Shown here piece after piece: positions 31,261 to 42,606 of a stretch of 64,000 nt of DNA (within the stretch, counting starts at the first letter, position 1; every line of letters begins with the position of its first letter). Under the pieces are notes generated by a model. The model was not told where the DNA came from and made no database searches. It worked only from the letters and a program-made list of their open reading frames with translations. Both the position numbers and the translations under genes were made by a program. Location of the stretch: assembly GCA_036186865.1 (NCBI GenBank), contig AP025062.1, positions 8,531,244 to 8,595,243 of the forward strand, in the 5' to 3' direction. The DNA is from Eustoma russellianum. Lineage: Eukaryota; Streptophyta; Magnoliopsida; Gentianales; Gentianaceae.

Positions 31261-34088
31261 TGTTGTGATATATTATGTTTGAGTGATTGCAAAATGTATA
31301 TGTGAGCATATGTGTAATTGTTGTGCAAAATGTATATGTGTGCATATGTGTAATTGTTGTGATGATTGCAAATAGATATATCATGTTTGAATGATTGGAA
31401 AATGCATATGTGAGCATGTATGTGTAACGTTTAAATGAGAAATTGTTTTGGCAAGGCATGAACTTATGAACTTATGAGCTAATGTGAAATTGTTTGATTG
31501 AATCAAGATTGAACAAGTTTGAGTAAGATCATGAGATTGAACTTGGCCAATTCAATCACATATCTTAATCAAGACATGTTCAAACTGATCTTAGAAGATA
31601 TATATGCCAATACATGTTTATTATATGAACTAACCAAGCCTTGAAGTCACATGACTTACAATATAAGGCAAATTGTTCGGTTTAGTGTTCTATTGCAGGT
31701 TTTGGTTCATATCTTGGGCAAATGAACTCCAAATTGAGTCATTCAAAAGCCCACTTGATCCTTATTCAATTTAGAATCTAATTGGCTGAGGAAGAGCATG
31801 CTTGACACGGATAAAAACTGAGTTGACCCGGTGGGAAGCTTATTGACCTATATAAGGGCTATTTTGGTAATTTCACCATTTGGACTTCTCATTCTTATTT
31901 GGTCTTCTTCCAACTGACTTATATGATCATTTGACACATTTATAAGTCATGTCACATCATGGCAACGAATGAATCTGGAGCAGCACCATGTCTAGGTTCA
32001 TCCTAGGACAAAGTTCCTATTTTTGTGCTGAAGGGTATTCTGGTCATTTCACTTGCCAACGGATCTTCCAACATACTATATATTGCTTATATGATGTTTA
32101 TATGTGTTTATGTCACATATGGTACGTGCCCTATTTTTATGGAAACGGGCAGCATGCTATCTATTGGAATTCTTATGTTATGGTTATCATCATCTATGGT
32201 TTTCTTGGAATTCTTGGCATTCTTCATATGGTATTCTATGCTACATGTTGAAGACATAAATGACTATATATTATATGTGTGCACACGGATATGGATGGAT
32301 ATTGGGACACAAATCTTCAGCTTTTGAACAAGTCAAGGCAAGTTGAAACAAATCCTATTTTGGTGTTGATTTCAAATGACTATTCTTGTATATTTTGGAG
32401 CTGTTTTCAACGGCTATTTTGGCTCAAAAATGAAGCAACATTTCGTATGATATATGGTCAAAATTCAGATTATGATGAGTGACAAAAAGCAAGTCCTACA
32501 ATGTAGCAAAGTTGAAGCAAAAAATCTCTCAACCAAAGCCATATTCAAACGGCTATATTGGAGACCAATTCAAACTCAAAGGCTAGCTGATTTCTCTCTA
32601 TCTTTGAACTATCCTCCAATGCATGATTCTAGGCCATTCCAACGTCCATGTAACATTCAAAATGAGGAGATAAAGTTGTTCAAAACACATGCCAATTCAG
32701 CTGCATACATGGCAAGTTATTTACACATGGATATTGCTGATTGGAGCTGCCTTTTAAACGTTCAAATGGAGTCATTTTCCACCTCATTCCAACGGTCATA
32801 ATGGGATAAAATGAAGGATAAAAGTTCAGGTGGAAGACTAATTCAAAGCAACAAAAGATGAGCTTAAGTTTGAAAGCTAGAAAAGTGCTGAATTTTCTCC
32901 ATTCTTCAACCATTTCCAACGTCTCTTAAGGAGCCTTTAGGCTGTCCTCTTGGCTATAAATAGCTCCAAAGGGTGAAGAGAAAGAGCATCCTAACGAAAG
33001 CAAAGAAAGCAAAGCAAGACATTAGCTCTTTGTCTCCATTATTTTCTTCTTCTCTTCTATATTGAAGAACACATTTGTTGAAAGCTTTATGATTGTATAG
33101 TTCTTCAATTCTTGTCATTTTCAACACCTTTATACGACATATTTGTGAAGGAGAAGCTGGTGTATAAAGCTTACTCCTTAGAGGTGAGCAAAAGGTGAAA
33201 AGGTGCAAAGGTGCAAAGGTGATACAAACTAGGTGTTTTGGTGAAGCCTCTTGAAGAAGTTGGTGAAAAGCTTCTTCCTTTGGCTTTGTAAGGTGACTTT
33301 GGTGTTTGGTGTTTAGTGAAATCCAAGAGAAGGTGTCTCTTGGGACTGGAGTAGGTCACATTGACCGAACCAGGATAATTCCTTGTGTTCTCTACTTATT
33401 TCCTGCACTTACTGTTTTCTGGCTGAAAATTGCATCAACTTGGCACGTATAATTGAACAGGCAAACAATCTTAGAATTGCATGAATTTTGGATATATTAT
33501 ACTTCAATGTGTTAGCTTTCATTAGCCGCAAGAATTACTAAATTCTAAGGTGTGTAGCATATTCAAATCATCTTCACAAAATTGTTGCTACATTCTGTGA
33601 ACAATTCTGACCAGTGTGCAAACTTGTTCAATTTGAATAGGCTATCCTTTGAATCTTGGAGTGAGCCTTATATCAAATTAAACTAGACATCTTAAGGTTT
33701 AATTTGACATAAGAATCATCAAAATAGCACGGGTAGATTTTGAGATATAAGCGTTTGAAGTTAAGCAAACATTCTGACTGAAACTGCCAGAATTGCACAC
33801 TTTACTTTTCTTGTTTATTTGAACGTGCTAACTTGCTTGAAATTGGCTGAAATTTTTATGACATATCATAAACATACTAAACTTGATCACTGCCAAGTTT
33901 GAGAGCATTCTCAGGTGTATAAGTGGTTCAACCAAAACGTCCAAAACAGTGAACTGTTTTTGGAATTTTCAGAACCTGAGGTTAAAGAGGCAAAGGGGTC
34001 TTCAAACAATTTTTGAAGGTAATTATAGTGTAATTTCCGCTAATCCACTATTCACCCCCCCCTCTAGTGGTGCTATACAGGTCCAACA
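31261..34088 (+). repeat. E4 3' LTR (2828 bp)
   Basis: Every small ORF of the 5' LTR recurs here with the same translation at +4429. The visible difference is 8 against 9 C residues near the right end (about 34055 and 29635). TATA box at 32955-32963. Confidence 0.93.
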
Positions 34089-34999
34089 GATCAATGGTAC
34101 ACCCCTTACTTTTTCCATCCAAGACAAATGTGATACATTAGGAGTGAGAAATGAAGGGTTAAGTGATTTCTCGGTATTCGATTGGACTGAAAATTATGGC
34201 ATTAGTGAGTAAGATGTTAAATTTCATCTTTAATATTTTCCAACCAAAATGACTCAGGGCATGCCATTAGTCAATCATATTCTGCTTGCTGTTGTTACTT
34301 ACTGTGTGAATAGGAAAGCGACTAGAAATTCGAGCAATATGGATTTTTATGTTACATACCGCATTCTGCAAGAGACAAAGTTAAATTTTGGATGGATTTT
34401 GGTAGAAGTGATGATGGCCGCATTTAGAAAGGGCTCAAAAGCCTTGCCCTTTGCGAACGTGGTGACAACTCTAATAAAATCAAAGGGTATTGAAATTTCT
34501 GAAGGATCCTTGACAAGCGTGGCCAAAATAAACTATTATGACAACTTCAACATTGTCCAAGCCATTGACTCCCAACACCAAAAAAGTATCATCCATCTTG
34601 ACATTGTGGATGAGGTCGATGAAGGACCTCAAGACGGCGAAGGTGGAAGCACTGATCCTGACTTGCTATCACGCATTCCGCACATGGAGCAAACAATTCA
34701 ACTATTGGAGCTTCGTGATGCAGAGCACAAGGCTCGACACGCTCGGAATGAATATTGTATAGTAGTTTTCAAATCTGCTTTCATGCAAGCAGCACATTGG
34801 TTCCAATTTCCCTCCGATTTTGATGATTTAGGGGGAGAAACTGGTGATGCTAAAAGGATTAACGGGCGGAACGGGTGGATTTGCTGCTAGTGGCGTCGAA
34901 GGATCAATGGGTGGATTTGCTGATTTTGCAACTGGTGGAAGATTTGGCTTTAGAAGCTTTAAATCTAGAGGCGGCGATGCTGGCGCTGGAAATGGGTAG
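34089..34999 (+). pseudogene. E3 ORF3, downstream piece
   Basis: After a decayed stretch, 34249-34890 is open: MTQGMPLVNHILLAVVTYCV, SSNMDFYVTYRILQETKLNF and KALPFANVVTTLIKSKGIEI match MPLVYRTLLAIVTFCINGKS, NLDFYIAYRI and ALPYSNLIYRML in E2 ORF3. An acidic linker and a short helix follow. In the +1 frame the sequence continues as a Gly-rich tail (TGGFAASGVEGSMGGFADFA) to a TAG at 34997, so a frameshift near 34870 is likely. The Gly-rich tail is absent from E1/E2. Confidence 0.85.
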
Positions 35000-35144
35000 A
35001 TAATGTTGATTTTTTAGTGACTAAATTTTTCTGTTTATGATGACACTATTTTTTCTTTCGCCTTTGAAACTGTGAAGTTGATGTCCTTTGTCTATTATGA
35101 AATGTGATGTATGTGAATTGTGAAATCATCAAAAAGAGAGAGAA

Positions 35145-36619
35145 TGTTAAAATATGTTAAATTTTGATGATTTGCACAAATGACACTTGGAACGCTAGAT
35201 AAGACGCCTCATGTGAAGTTTTTGGAGACCAGACACTTCGAACGCCTGCATAAGATGCTTGATGTGAAGTGGCTGGAGACCAGAACACTTCAAACAGCTA
35301 GATAAGGCGCTTCATGTGAAGTGTTTGGAAAAAGAGAACACTTCGAACGTCTAGATAAGGCGCCTCATGTGTCAAGCTGTGTAACAGCACACTCTGAACG
35401 CCTAAACAAGTGCTTCATGTGTGTTACAAAGTCAAATGGACGGTTTCCCTCAAAATGGGAATGAATATCAAGTTACTTTTGACAAAACTCAAAATTACTT
35501 CGAACAAATATGAAGGCTGAGATCAGGCGCTTCATAAGACTTCAAACAAATTCTGTTGCCCACAGCAGGCGCTTCATGTGACATTGAACAAGTGGTCCTT
35601 ATTCACTTAAAGCGCATCATGACACATCGAAAGCCAGTTCAAACACACTTTAGGCGCTCTATGTCACATTGAACGCATGTTCCTAAAACACATAAGGCGC
35701 TTCATGTAACTCAACGTTACAAATGTTTTATGCTACACTTTCTTATGATTACTTGACATTTGTACCCTCCCTTTTAGTGAAACATCACAGGTTCCACTCT
35801 CACTTTGGAGAATGCCCTCTTTTCTCTTTGAGCTTTCAAGAAGAAGCTTCATCGGGAAGTTTTTATTCATTCAAGAGAAGATCTCCATAGAAGCAGACTT
35901 ATCACCACAAGAGACAAAACTTCTCTTCCTCTCCTGCAGGGTTTACAACGGCTAGAAGATGATAAAACAAGGATTTTCATCACTTTTCACACAAAAAAAA
36001 CTTTCTACCAACAAGCTCTCAAGTTTTTCTCAAGCTTTTGCTCTCAAAATAGTTGTATCATTGTATATTTTACTTTATTTATGAGAGCTGTGATTGTAAA
36101 GAAGAACAGTCTTCTTCTTGAGTAAGGATTGCGAGGAGCCAAGTGTAGATCGTTTGATCAAGAAGCAAGGGTGCTTCTTGTTTGAAGAAATCCAGGCCTT
36201 GGAGGGTTAGTTGATGGTGTAGTGGTGCACCACACTCCCAACAAGAATTCTTTAAGGAGCAAGGAAGTTCTTTGGAGGCTAGACTTCAAGGGGTTGGTAT
36301 TTCTTGGTTGTGGTCTAGGCGTGTTACCTAGTTTTTACATTATTTGGATTTTTGTTTTTTGAGTGTTGTTTAGCCCAAAAGAAATAACAATCCCCATTCA
36401 AAATCCTTCTTGTGAAACACCAAGAAGGTAGAGGAGTAGAGTCATTTGACTTGAACCTCTACATATCTCGTGTTCTTTACGCTTCCGCACGTTTATTACT
36501 TTTGAAGAACACACTCAAGTATTGATTTGTTCTCATCATTGAAAAATATCTGAAAAATATCCATACTTCGTGAACACAGTATTCAATCTCCCTTCTAGTG
36601 TGTTCTAAGGGACCTAACA
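35145..36619 (+). repeat. E3 3' LTR
   Basis: TGTTAAAATATG...CCTAACA, 1475 bp, preceded by the purine stretch AAAAAGAGAGAGAA. The unit array (about 35185-35710) has one more copy of the CTAGATAAGGCGC...CTTCGAACG unit than the 5' LTR. The next bases, TCCCT, match TCCCC before the 5' LTR in four of five positions. Confidence 0.88.
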
Positions 36620-37530
36620 TCCCTGCTATTAAAAAAGTTGCTTCTGATTCGGGATTCCCTAGTCCAATCGCAAGGAAGCATTGAAGGCTGCCTTTGCCTT
36701 CTCTAACAATGGGTAATTAATGACTCATTGCAATCCAAACAAGCATACGAATTCTTTCGACCAAAAGGGCCAAAAGTCCCTTGGGCTACAGTGGTTTAGG
36801 ACTCCATCCTAACTCCTAAGAATTCGTTGTCTTTGGCTTGCTGCCCTTGGAAAATGGCAAACCAGAGTCAAAATGTCCTTTATACAAGAGAAATCTGGCG
36901 CGCTATGCTGCGCCACCATTGAAACAACAAAGCATCTTCTGTTCCAATGTCCTCCTATCAAACAAGTTTGGTATTCACTTGCTGTTTGGAATGGCATGCC
37001 AGCCAACCTCCCTAACCTAAACAGAGCCTTAGCTTGGGCAAAAGCTAGATTACAAAAAAAAAATCTCCTAGATTCAGGGCAGTAAAAATCTCTATCGCTG
37101 CAGCAGTGTATTACATATGGCAAGACAAGAATAAGAAAATATTTGAAAAATGTGCTTTTATTCTGGCTGATGTATCACGATGCATTTATAGACGTGTATA
37201 AGGTTATGTATAAAACATAACCCCCACCTGACCACTTAGTACTATAGTCCAGTACAAATTATAGTGTTTTGATTTTTGATCTTTGGTATGTACATAGCAT
37301 GTTATGTGTATGCTGTTTAGATACTTTTGGCATCTTCATGTAAAGTTGAGTTCGACAGCCTGTTGCCTAGACGTAATTATCATTTCTTTTGCTTTGGCTT
37401 TAATGGCAAGCCTGTTGCTTCGCCATCTTTCGACCATTGTACGGATTGCATCTCTATTACGATATATTTTTTCAGGTCAAGGTTCGCCTTGCTCCATTGG
37501 GTATACTATTTACATTGTCTCCAAAAAAAA
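36620..37530 (+). pseudogene. LINE 3' end: zf-RVT region, 3' UTR and poly-A
   Basis: The LINE trace goes on directly (KSDSP before E3, AIKKVASDSGF after). Around 36873-37085 is the reverse-transcriptase zinc-binding region seen at the C-terminus of plant LINE ORF2: MSFIQEKSGALCCATIETTK, then HLLFQCPPIKQVWYSL. Frames are broken. A 3' UTR follows and ends in A8 at about 37523-37530, next to the right target duplication (37529-37546). Confidence 0.83.
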
Positions 37531-37546
37531 TAGTATAGTTGGTTTT

Positions 37547-38439
37547 TATTTTTTTATTAATTTCAAAATCGATGAATTCCGTTCAAAGGAATATCAGTGT
37601 TATAACTTGCGCAATGAAGCGAACGTCCAGACAACAATTTACAAAACTATCTGCCTCTAGGTTCCTCTCTCTCTTTTTAATTAAAGTTCTGCAAGCCAGA
37701 CTGTCTTGTTGATTTGAAACCTCTACTAGGATTTGTGAGAATGGCATATATTCCATCGGAATTTTTCTGTCAGAATCCTGTCAATTTCTTTTAATAGATA
37801 CATCCAGAAAAACTAAATCCAAGATATTTCTGTGCTTTTGATGGTAAATCTGAGCAACAATCTGTTATAAAATACTTTCGTTATTGTTTTGTGACCTAAG
37901 ATCACGAGTTCGAGCTGTAAAAATAGTTTTAACTGTATGGTAAAGTTGATACATCAAATCACGGAACGATCCAGTCTCTCTATAAACCATGTGCAAAAGC
38001 GGGAGTATTGAATACCGGGAAAGCCCTTATTGTTTTGTTAAATAATAGTATTTTTCCTTTTGTGCACAAATAGTTTTAGATTGCAAGATCAAAAAATAAT
38101 CTGAGTGTTAGCTTCATAATTATGTGAAATAAGAACTTGTATGTTATATCAAAATCTAATTTAAAGACCATGTGTGATTAAATAAAAAGACATGTACACT
38201 GTGATTAAATAAAAAGACATGTACACTGTGATTTTGGGATTATCCACTCTTTCTTTAAATCGACCACTTGAAATATGTTTTTCATGTCTTCGTCTAAGAT
38301 AATGCATAAGGAGAATTAATTTTGACTTTAACTAACTAGATTTTAGCTTTAATAAAGTAAGTATTTTTCTTTTTAGAAATAAAGTAAGCAGCTTATAGTG
38401 AAACTTTTGTTTTTAATTATTTAGTTGTTATTTTTCATT
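37547..38439. other. Intergenic, AT-rich; 27-bp tandem repeat
   Basis: No gene is supported. A 27-bp unit (TGTGATTAAATAAAAAGACATG...) is duplicated at about 38174-38230. Confidence 0.6.
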
Positions 38440-38748
38440 CTTTCCATTTCTAATAGAGTTAAGGACACACTCTTCCTTGACTTTGGAATATGATGGAATA
38501 AAGCAAAATGACTCACTAAACTGGTGCGCTTCTTCTAATGGAGTTAAGGACACACTCTTCCTTAACTTTGGAATATGATGGAATAAAGCAAAATGACTCA
38601 CTAAAAGCAATTTTCATTATGAGTCATCGGGAAATAACCTCCATGTGTTTCTAACGCATGAGTATGGTTGCGTACATCCGACCCCTCCATACACCGCTAT
38701 AGGCGGGAGCCTCTAAGGCAATGGGGTAACGTTGTTGTAGTAGTTGTT
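38440..38748 (+). repeat. SINE-like repeat with TTG-rich tail
   Basis: Two roughly 80-bp subrepeats (about 38449-38523 and 38534-38608) share GAGTTAAGGACACACTCTTC and AAGCAAAATGACTCACTAAA. A module follows (GTATGGTTGCGTACATCCGA, GGCGGGAGCCTCTAAGGC, GGGGTAACGTTGTTGTAG) typical of the 3' end of tRNA-derived plant SINEs. A second copy lies inverted at 17335-17545. The short minus-strand ORF here is not a gene. Confidence 0.6.
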
Positions 38749-39291
38749 ATTCTTCATAAAGTTGGAAGGTTATAATAAAATATTTAGTATATTTAACAAC
38801 TAAAATTACTGTAAAAGGTCTCGAACCTTTTTTACAAAATTTTAATCTTCCTTATATCCTTAATAATAATTATAAATTTATAGCACCCTAATTTATAATT
38901 TTTACACCTGATTAGCCCTAAAAACAAAATTTTCCTAAATTATATTCATATTCCGAATCTCGTGTTAGCTAAAATAATAATTTCTCGACTATAAATGAAT
39001 GTTTATAATATTTTGTTAGTAAGGATGATTTATTGACCTTAATCTCACATTATAATGTTATATATCTCTATGAAACTGAATACAAAGCTATTATATCTAT
39101 CCAACTTTCTTATGTAAAAGAAAAAATAGACGAAAACCAAAAAGACCAAAATGTTGGAACAATTTGACAAATCAATCCAGATTCTTTTACATTCGAGCTT
39201 ATGTTATTGTAATTGCTCACCCGTTCTTTTCGTATTATCAGGGCCTAATTTGATACTGAACATTTATTGAAAAGTTGAAAGAAAATATACG
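38749..39291. other. Intergenic; start of the TCP-bearing duplication (copy A)
   Basis: AT-rich with no gene. From about 39100 it is similar to 53507-53703 (shared AATTTGACAAATCAATCCA-like stretch and AAATATACGAAT). Confidence 0.6.
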
Positions 39292-39296
39292 AATGT

Positions 39297-40692
39297 TGTT
39301 AGAAACAATCAATCCTGTACCAAGACGCAATCGTATAGTGTGTGCATATTTTGGAAATCCTGTATTTTACATACGCCCCGTCGCTTCTCGTGGATTTTCA
39401 CCGTAAGTCTTTCCTCGTTTGAACCTCGCCCAGAAAATTCTTTGATTCTCCCCTTTCCAAGAATTTCCACTCCGCGCCCTTTCATAGTTTTGAATCCGGG
39501 GCGAGTCGAGGACTCTGTCCTTAAGACGTATTGCTCCGGTATACTGTGTCTAACCGGCGTTAGCAACCGTCTCACAGGATACAACGGATACCTGTTCAGT
39601 TGAGCGGCACTGCTGAACTTGAACTACTGCGAACCTTTGACTGTCCTGACTTCTCTTGGAGGTGATGTAGAAAATATAATGCTACGAATGCAGTATGCAA
39701 CGAATGCCAAGAGCGAATGTGATTAGATCGCACACCCTGCCCCTGTTTATATAGGGGAGTCGGTTGGAGAATCGGTTATGCAGATGGATCTGTGACCGTC
39801 GGATCAAAACCGTAGATGAACCAGAGCCGTCGAATGAAAACCGACGCGTCATCTGTTGGACGGTTTGAATGTTCAAATGTTAGCCGTCAGATGGAAACCA
39901 GAACCACACGATTCATCTTGGAGCGTCGGGTGAAAACTAAAAGCGGTTGGGCGGTTAGGACAGTTTGAATTTCAGCCGTTAGATCAAAGCTTCCTTTCCG
40001 TCACCGTTAGATCAAAACCGCTTGATCTTATCGCACACAGGAGGAGACCATTTAAAAAATAACCATTCGATTTAAACCATAACCGAACAACTGAAACGCA
40101 TTTAGAACGAGTTTATCCATTACTGGACCAGACCGCGCACGACCGCGCATATAGGAGAGCAAGCCTTTTAATTATTTACAAAAAATAATTAATCCAAAAG
40201 CCCAAATAAATTTTCTCCAAAAAGATAGGAACCGACCCGTGCACACGAGCCACGAGCCGAGCCGAGCCGAGGCGGGCGGCGGCGACGCGCGTGTGGCACT
40301 TTCTAGGTCTTCTCTCTGGTCAAAAAATTTCTCATGCCCCAAAGGCACATCTAAAGTGTCCACTCTAGCCATTTATAAGGTGGCTAAACATGTCCAAATA
40401 TCCAATGTGGTATTCCTCCATAAGGGTGATGTGACATCCTAAGAATAGGACACATCACCCATTATCCATGTTTTTCATTCACTTTGAGCATTAATTTCTC
40501 ATTCACCCGGTATTGTAATTGAGTGATTCCAAAGCCTAAAATTAACTACTCGTTACGTAGATAATTAAGGACCTATTAGTTTTCGATTTTCATTATCAGA
40601 AACTAATCATAATTAAGCTCAAGATATGTTGCTAAACCAAGTTATGCAACTTTTCTTAATGGGCCAAAGCCTAAACTTTTAATTCTCCAACA
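39297..40692 (-). mobile_element. Solo LTR with 5-bp target duplication
   Basis: 1396 bp from TGTTAGAAAC to CTCCAACA, flanked by the perfect duplication AATGT (39292-39296, 40693-40697). Minus orientation is favoured: it puts TGTTGGAGAATTAAAAG first, a TATA-like CTATATAAACAGGGGC near 39750, and then R-U5. Upstream of that TATA are many imperfect GCCGTTAGATCAAA-type repeats (39795-40030). There is no internal retroelement DNA, so it arose by recombination between two LTRs. The paralogous site near 53700 is empty. Confidence 0.85.
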
Positions 40693-40768
40693 AATGTTTC
40701 CATTCGAAAATATTTATTTATATCACGATGTCTTTTTCTGTATATCCCGGCATAGAAAATATGTTACT

Positions 40769-41716
40769 TAGGGGTGAGCAATGGTCCGGTTCTGGTTCTG
40801 ACGGTTCTGGAACCGTTAGAACCGGGAACCGTTTAGCATGTTATTTTTAGAACCGAACTGGAACCGCGAAACTGAGGAACCGTAGAACCGTGGAACCATT
40901 TAAAACGGTTCGGTTCTGATTCAGAACCGCGGAACCGCGAAAGAAAGAAATTATTTTTTTTTTGAAAAAATGGAAACCAACTCCAGCAATAACTCACCCT
41001 TGTTATTTGGCAACACTCAACAGAACAAAACAAAAAATGAATGCAGCAAACAACACATCAGAAGTAATAACTAATAAGCAAAAATGAATGTTGCTTAAAT
41101 GGCTAAATGCCCAGTTCATATCCTGTCAAGTCATACTATTTTTTTTATACATTTGTCAAGTATTACTAATGATATCAAGAAACAAAGTGAAACATTGTTC
41201 TACGTCATCATCAAAAAGTTAGAGATACATGGTTTCCATTCTATTCCATCATCAAAAAGTTAGTTGGATTTTGCATCCTTGAACTTAAAATTATCTCGGA
41301 TGCAGACATACAAGAAATAGGAAGGAAATCTTAACATATTTGATACTCGAGAAAATTAGATGCAACAATAAAATGCAGATTTAGAACTTCCTAATATAAA
41401 AATTTTTAATCATATGAGTCAGTTTTCATTTCACGCAATGCAACGAGTCAATGGCGCAAGTTTTCCTCTTTATTTTTTTAAAAAAACTATTATTTGTTAT
41501 TTATATTAAAAAAGTAAAATGTTATTATTTATACGGTTCGGTTCCGGTTCTAACGGTTTGGAAAAAATTAGGAACCGAATTAGAACCGTGAAGCAGAAAA
41601 ACGGTTCTGGAACCGAACCGTGAAACTTAAACGGTTCCAGTTCGGTTTAAAATCCATATTTTCGGTCCGGTTTCGGTCCGGTTTTACGGTTTCCAGTTTT
41701 TTTTTGTTCACCCCTA
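40769..41716. mobile_element. hAT-type non-autonomous DNA transposon (MITE)
   Basis: 948 bp with terminal inverted repeats TAGGGGTGAGCAA / TTGTTCACCCCTA and the perfect 8-bp duplication ATGTTACT (40761-40768, 41717-41724). Both ends are packed with GAACCG/CGGTTC motifs in inverted orientation (40795-40935 and 41530-41690), as usual for hAT subterminal repeats. No transposase is encoded. The duplicate locus near 53770 (AAGTTACTGAC) is the empty site. Confidence 0.9.
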
Positions 41717-42490
41717 ATGTTACTGACATTTCTTCACGTTTTTTTTCCAATTATTTTTCAAATAACCAAGGACATATGCTAAATCGATGGAAGGTAGTAT
41801 TCCAAATTTAAACCCACATATACCTTTGAAAACCGGATAACAAAAATAAAGATTTCTAAGGTGTAATATGAGGGGATGAATCTACATCTTCAGGTACCTT
41901 AAAAGTTGATAGATAAATTCACGAGCAATTTCTACATTGTTTGGGCTATAATAAATAATTTTTAATTTACACACGTATTTTTTCTTAAATTGGTCAATGT
42001 GAACAATATTTTCAGCACCCGTCTTCACGTGGTAACATGACTCGACATACACACGCTTCTTGGAACCCGTCTTCAACACAAACCACAAGCCAAGTATGAA
42101 TATCTAGACTTGGGTGAGGAGAGACAATTCAGGTATGAATATCTGGACTTGGGTAATTAAACACAATAGATGGCCAACCATAGGACAGACAATGTGTGGG
42201 TCCAAATTTTAAACTGTCTCTGAGACTATATTGAAACTTATGCTTACACGAGGTGAGGTCTATATCCATTCAATACTAAGTCAATGAATGGTGACACTTC
42301 ATTCTCATATAACTTACGCATTTTTTTTTCCAAATTATTGACAATATTCTCAGCAAATGCTACATGGCAAGCCAAACAAAAATGTCAATAGACTCCTATT
42401 TGAAAACCTCTACGGAGATGTCATTCAAGCAAAGTGCATGTATTTGAATACTTGGAAGATATATTTCTTAATTTGCATGAAAATTTCACC

Positions 42491-42498
42491 TATAAAGA
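42491..42498 (+). promoter_or_regulatory. TATA box of TCP gene A
   Basis: TATAAAGA, 116 bp before the ATG. The duplicate gene has TATAAAAG at 59957-59964 after the same lead-in (TTTGCATGAAAA). Confidence 0.55.
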
Positions 42499-42606
42499 AG
42501 TCTAAACGAAAGCGAACTTCTGTACCTCAAATCTTACTTTGCACCCGAAAGTTATTATTATTTTTCCTTACCAAAATACGCAGACGCCCAAACCAACTCA
42601 TCGGCT

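Larger units (their letters stand above)
26832..34088 (+). mobile_element. E4: young gag-only LTR retrotransposon with 2.8-kb LTRs
   Basis: 7257 bp, flanked by the perfect duplication GATCA (26827-26831, 34089-34093). Its LTRs (2829 and 2828 bp) appear identical except for one C in a C run. The interior is only 1600 bp: primer site, one intact gag ORF and three polypurine tracts. There is no trace of protease, integrase, RT or RNase H. It must have moved with enzymes from another element. It combines LARD-like large LTRs with a TR-GAG coding content. It is probably the most recent insertion in the window. Confidence 0.93.
18582..36619 (+). mobile_element. E3: second Sirevirus-like family, gutted and twice invaded
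   Basis: An 18,038-bp block inserted into the LINE, with LTRs at 18582-20005 and 35145-36619 (TGTTAAAATATG...CCTAACA). The flanks TCCCC and TCCCT are a near-perfect 5-bp duplication. Inside, the primer site is followed almost at once by the start of RT: gag, protease and integrase are gone. RT is split by a gag-only element (20315-24445) and ORF3 by another (26832-34088). Without these two and one target copy of each, E3 is about 6.6 kb. Confidence 0.9.

Noticed and set aside
36838..37020. Independent small ORFs at 36838-37123 on both strands
   Set aside because: They are frames of the decayed LINE zinc-binding region.
40239..40442. GC-rich gene start near 40260-40300
   Set aside because: It is a GAGCC/GGCGGC-rich stretch inside the solo LTR, in its U3.
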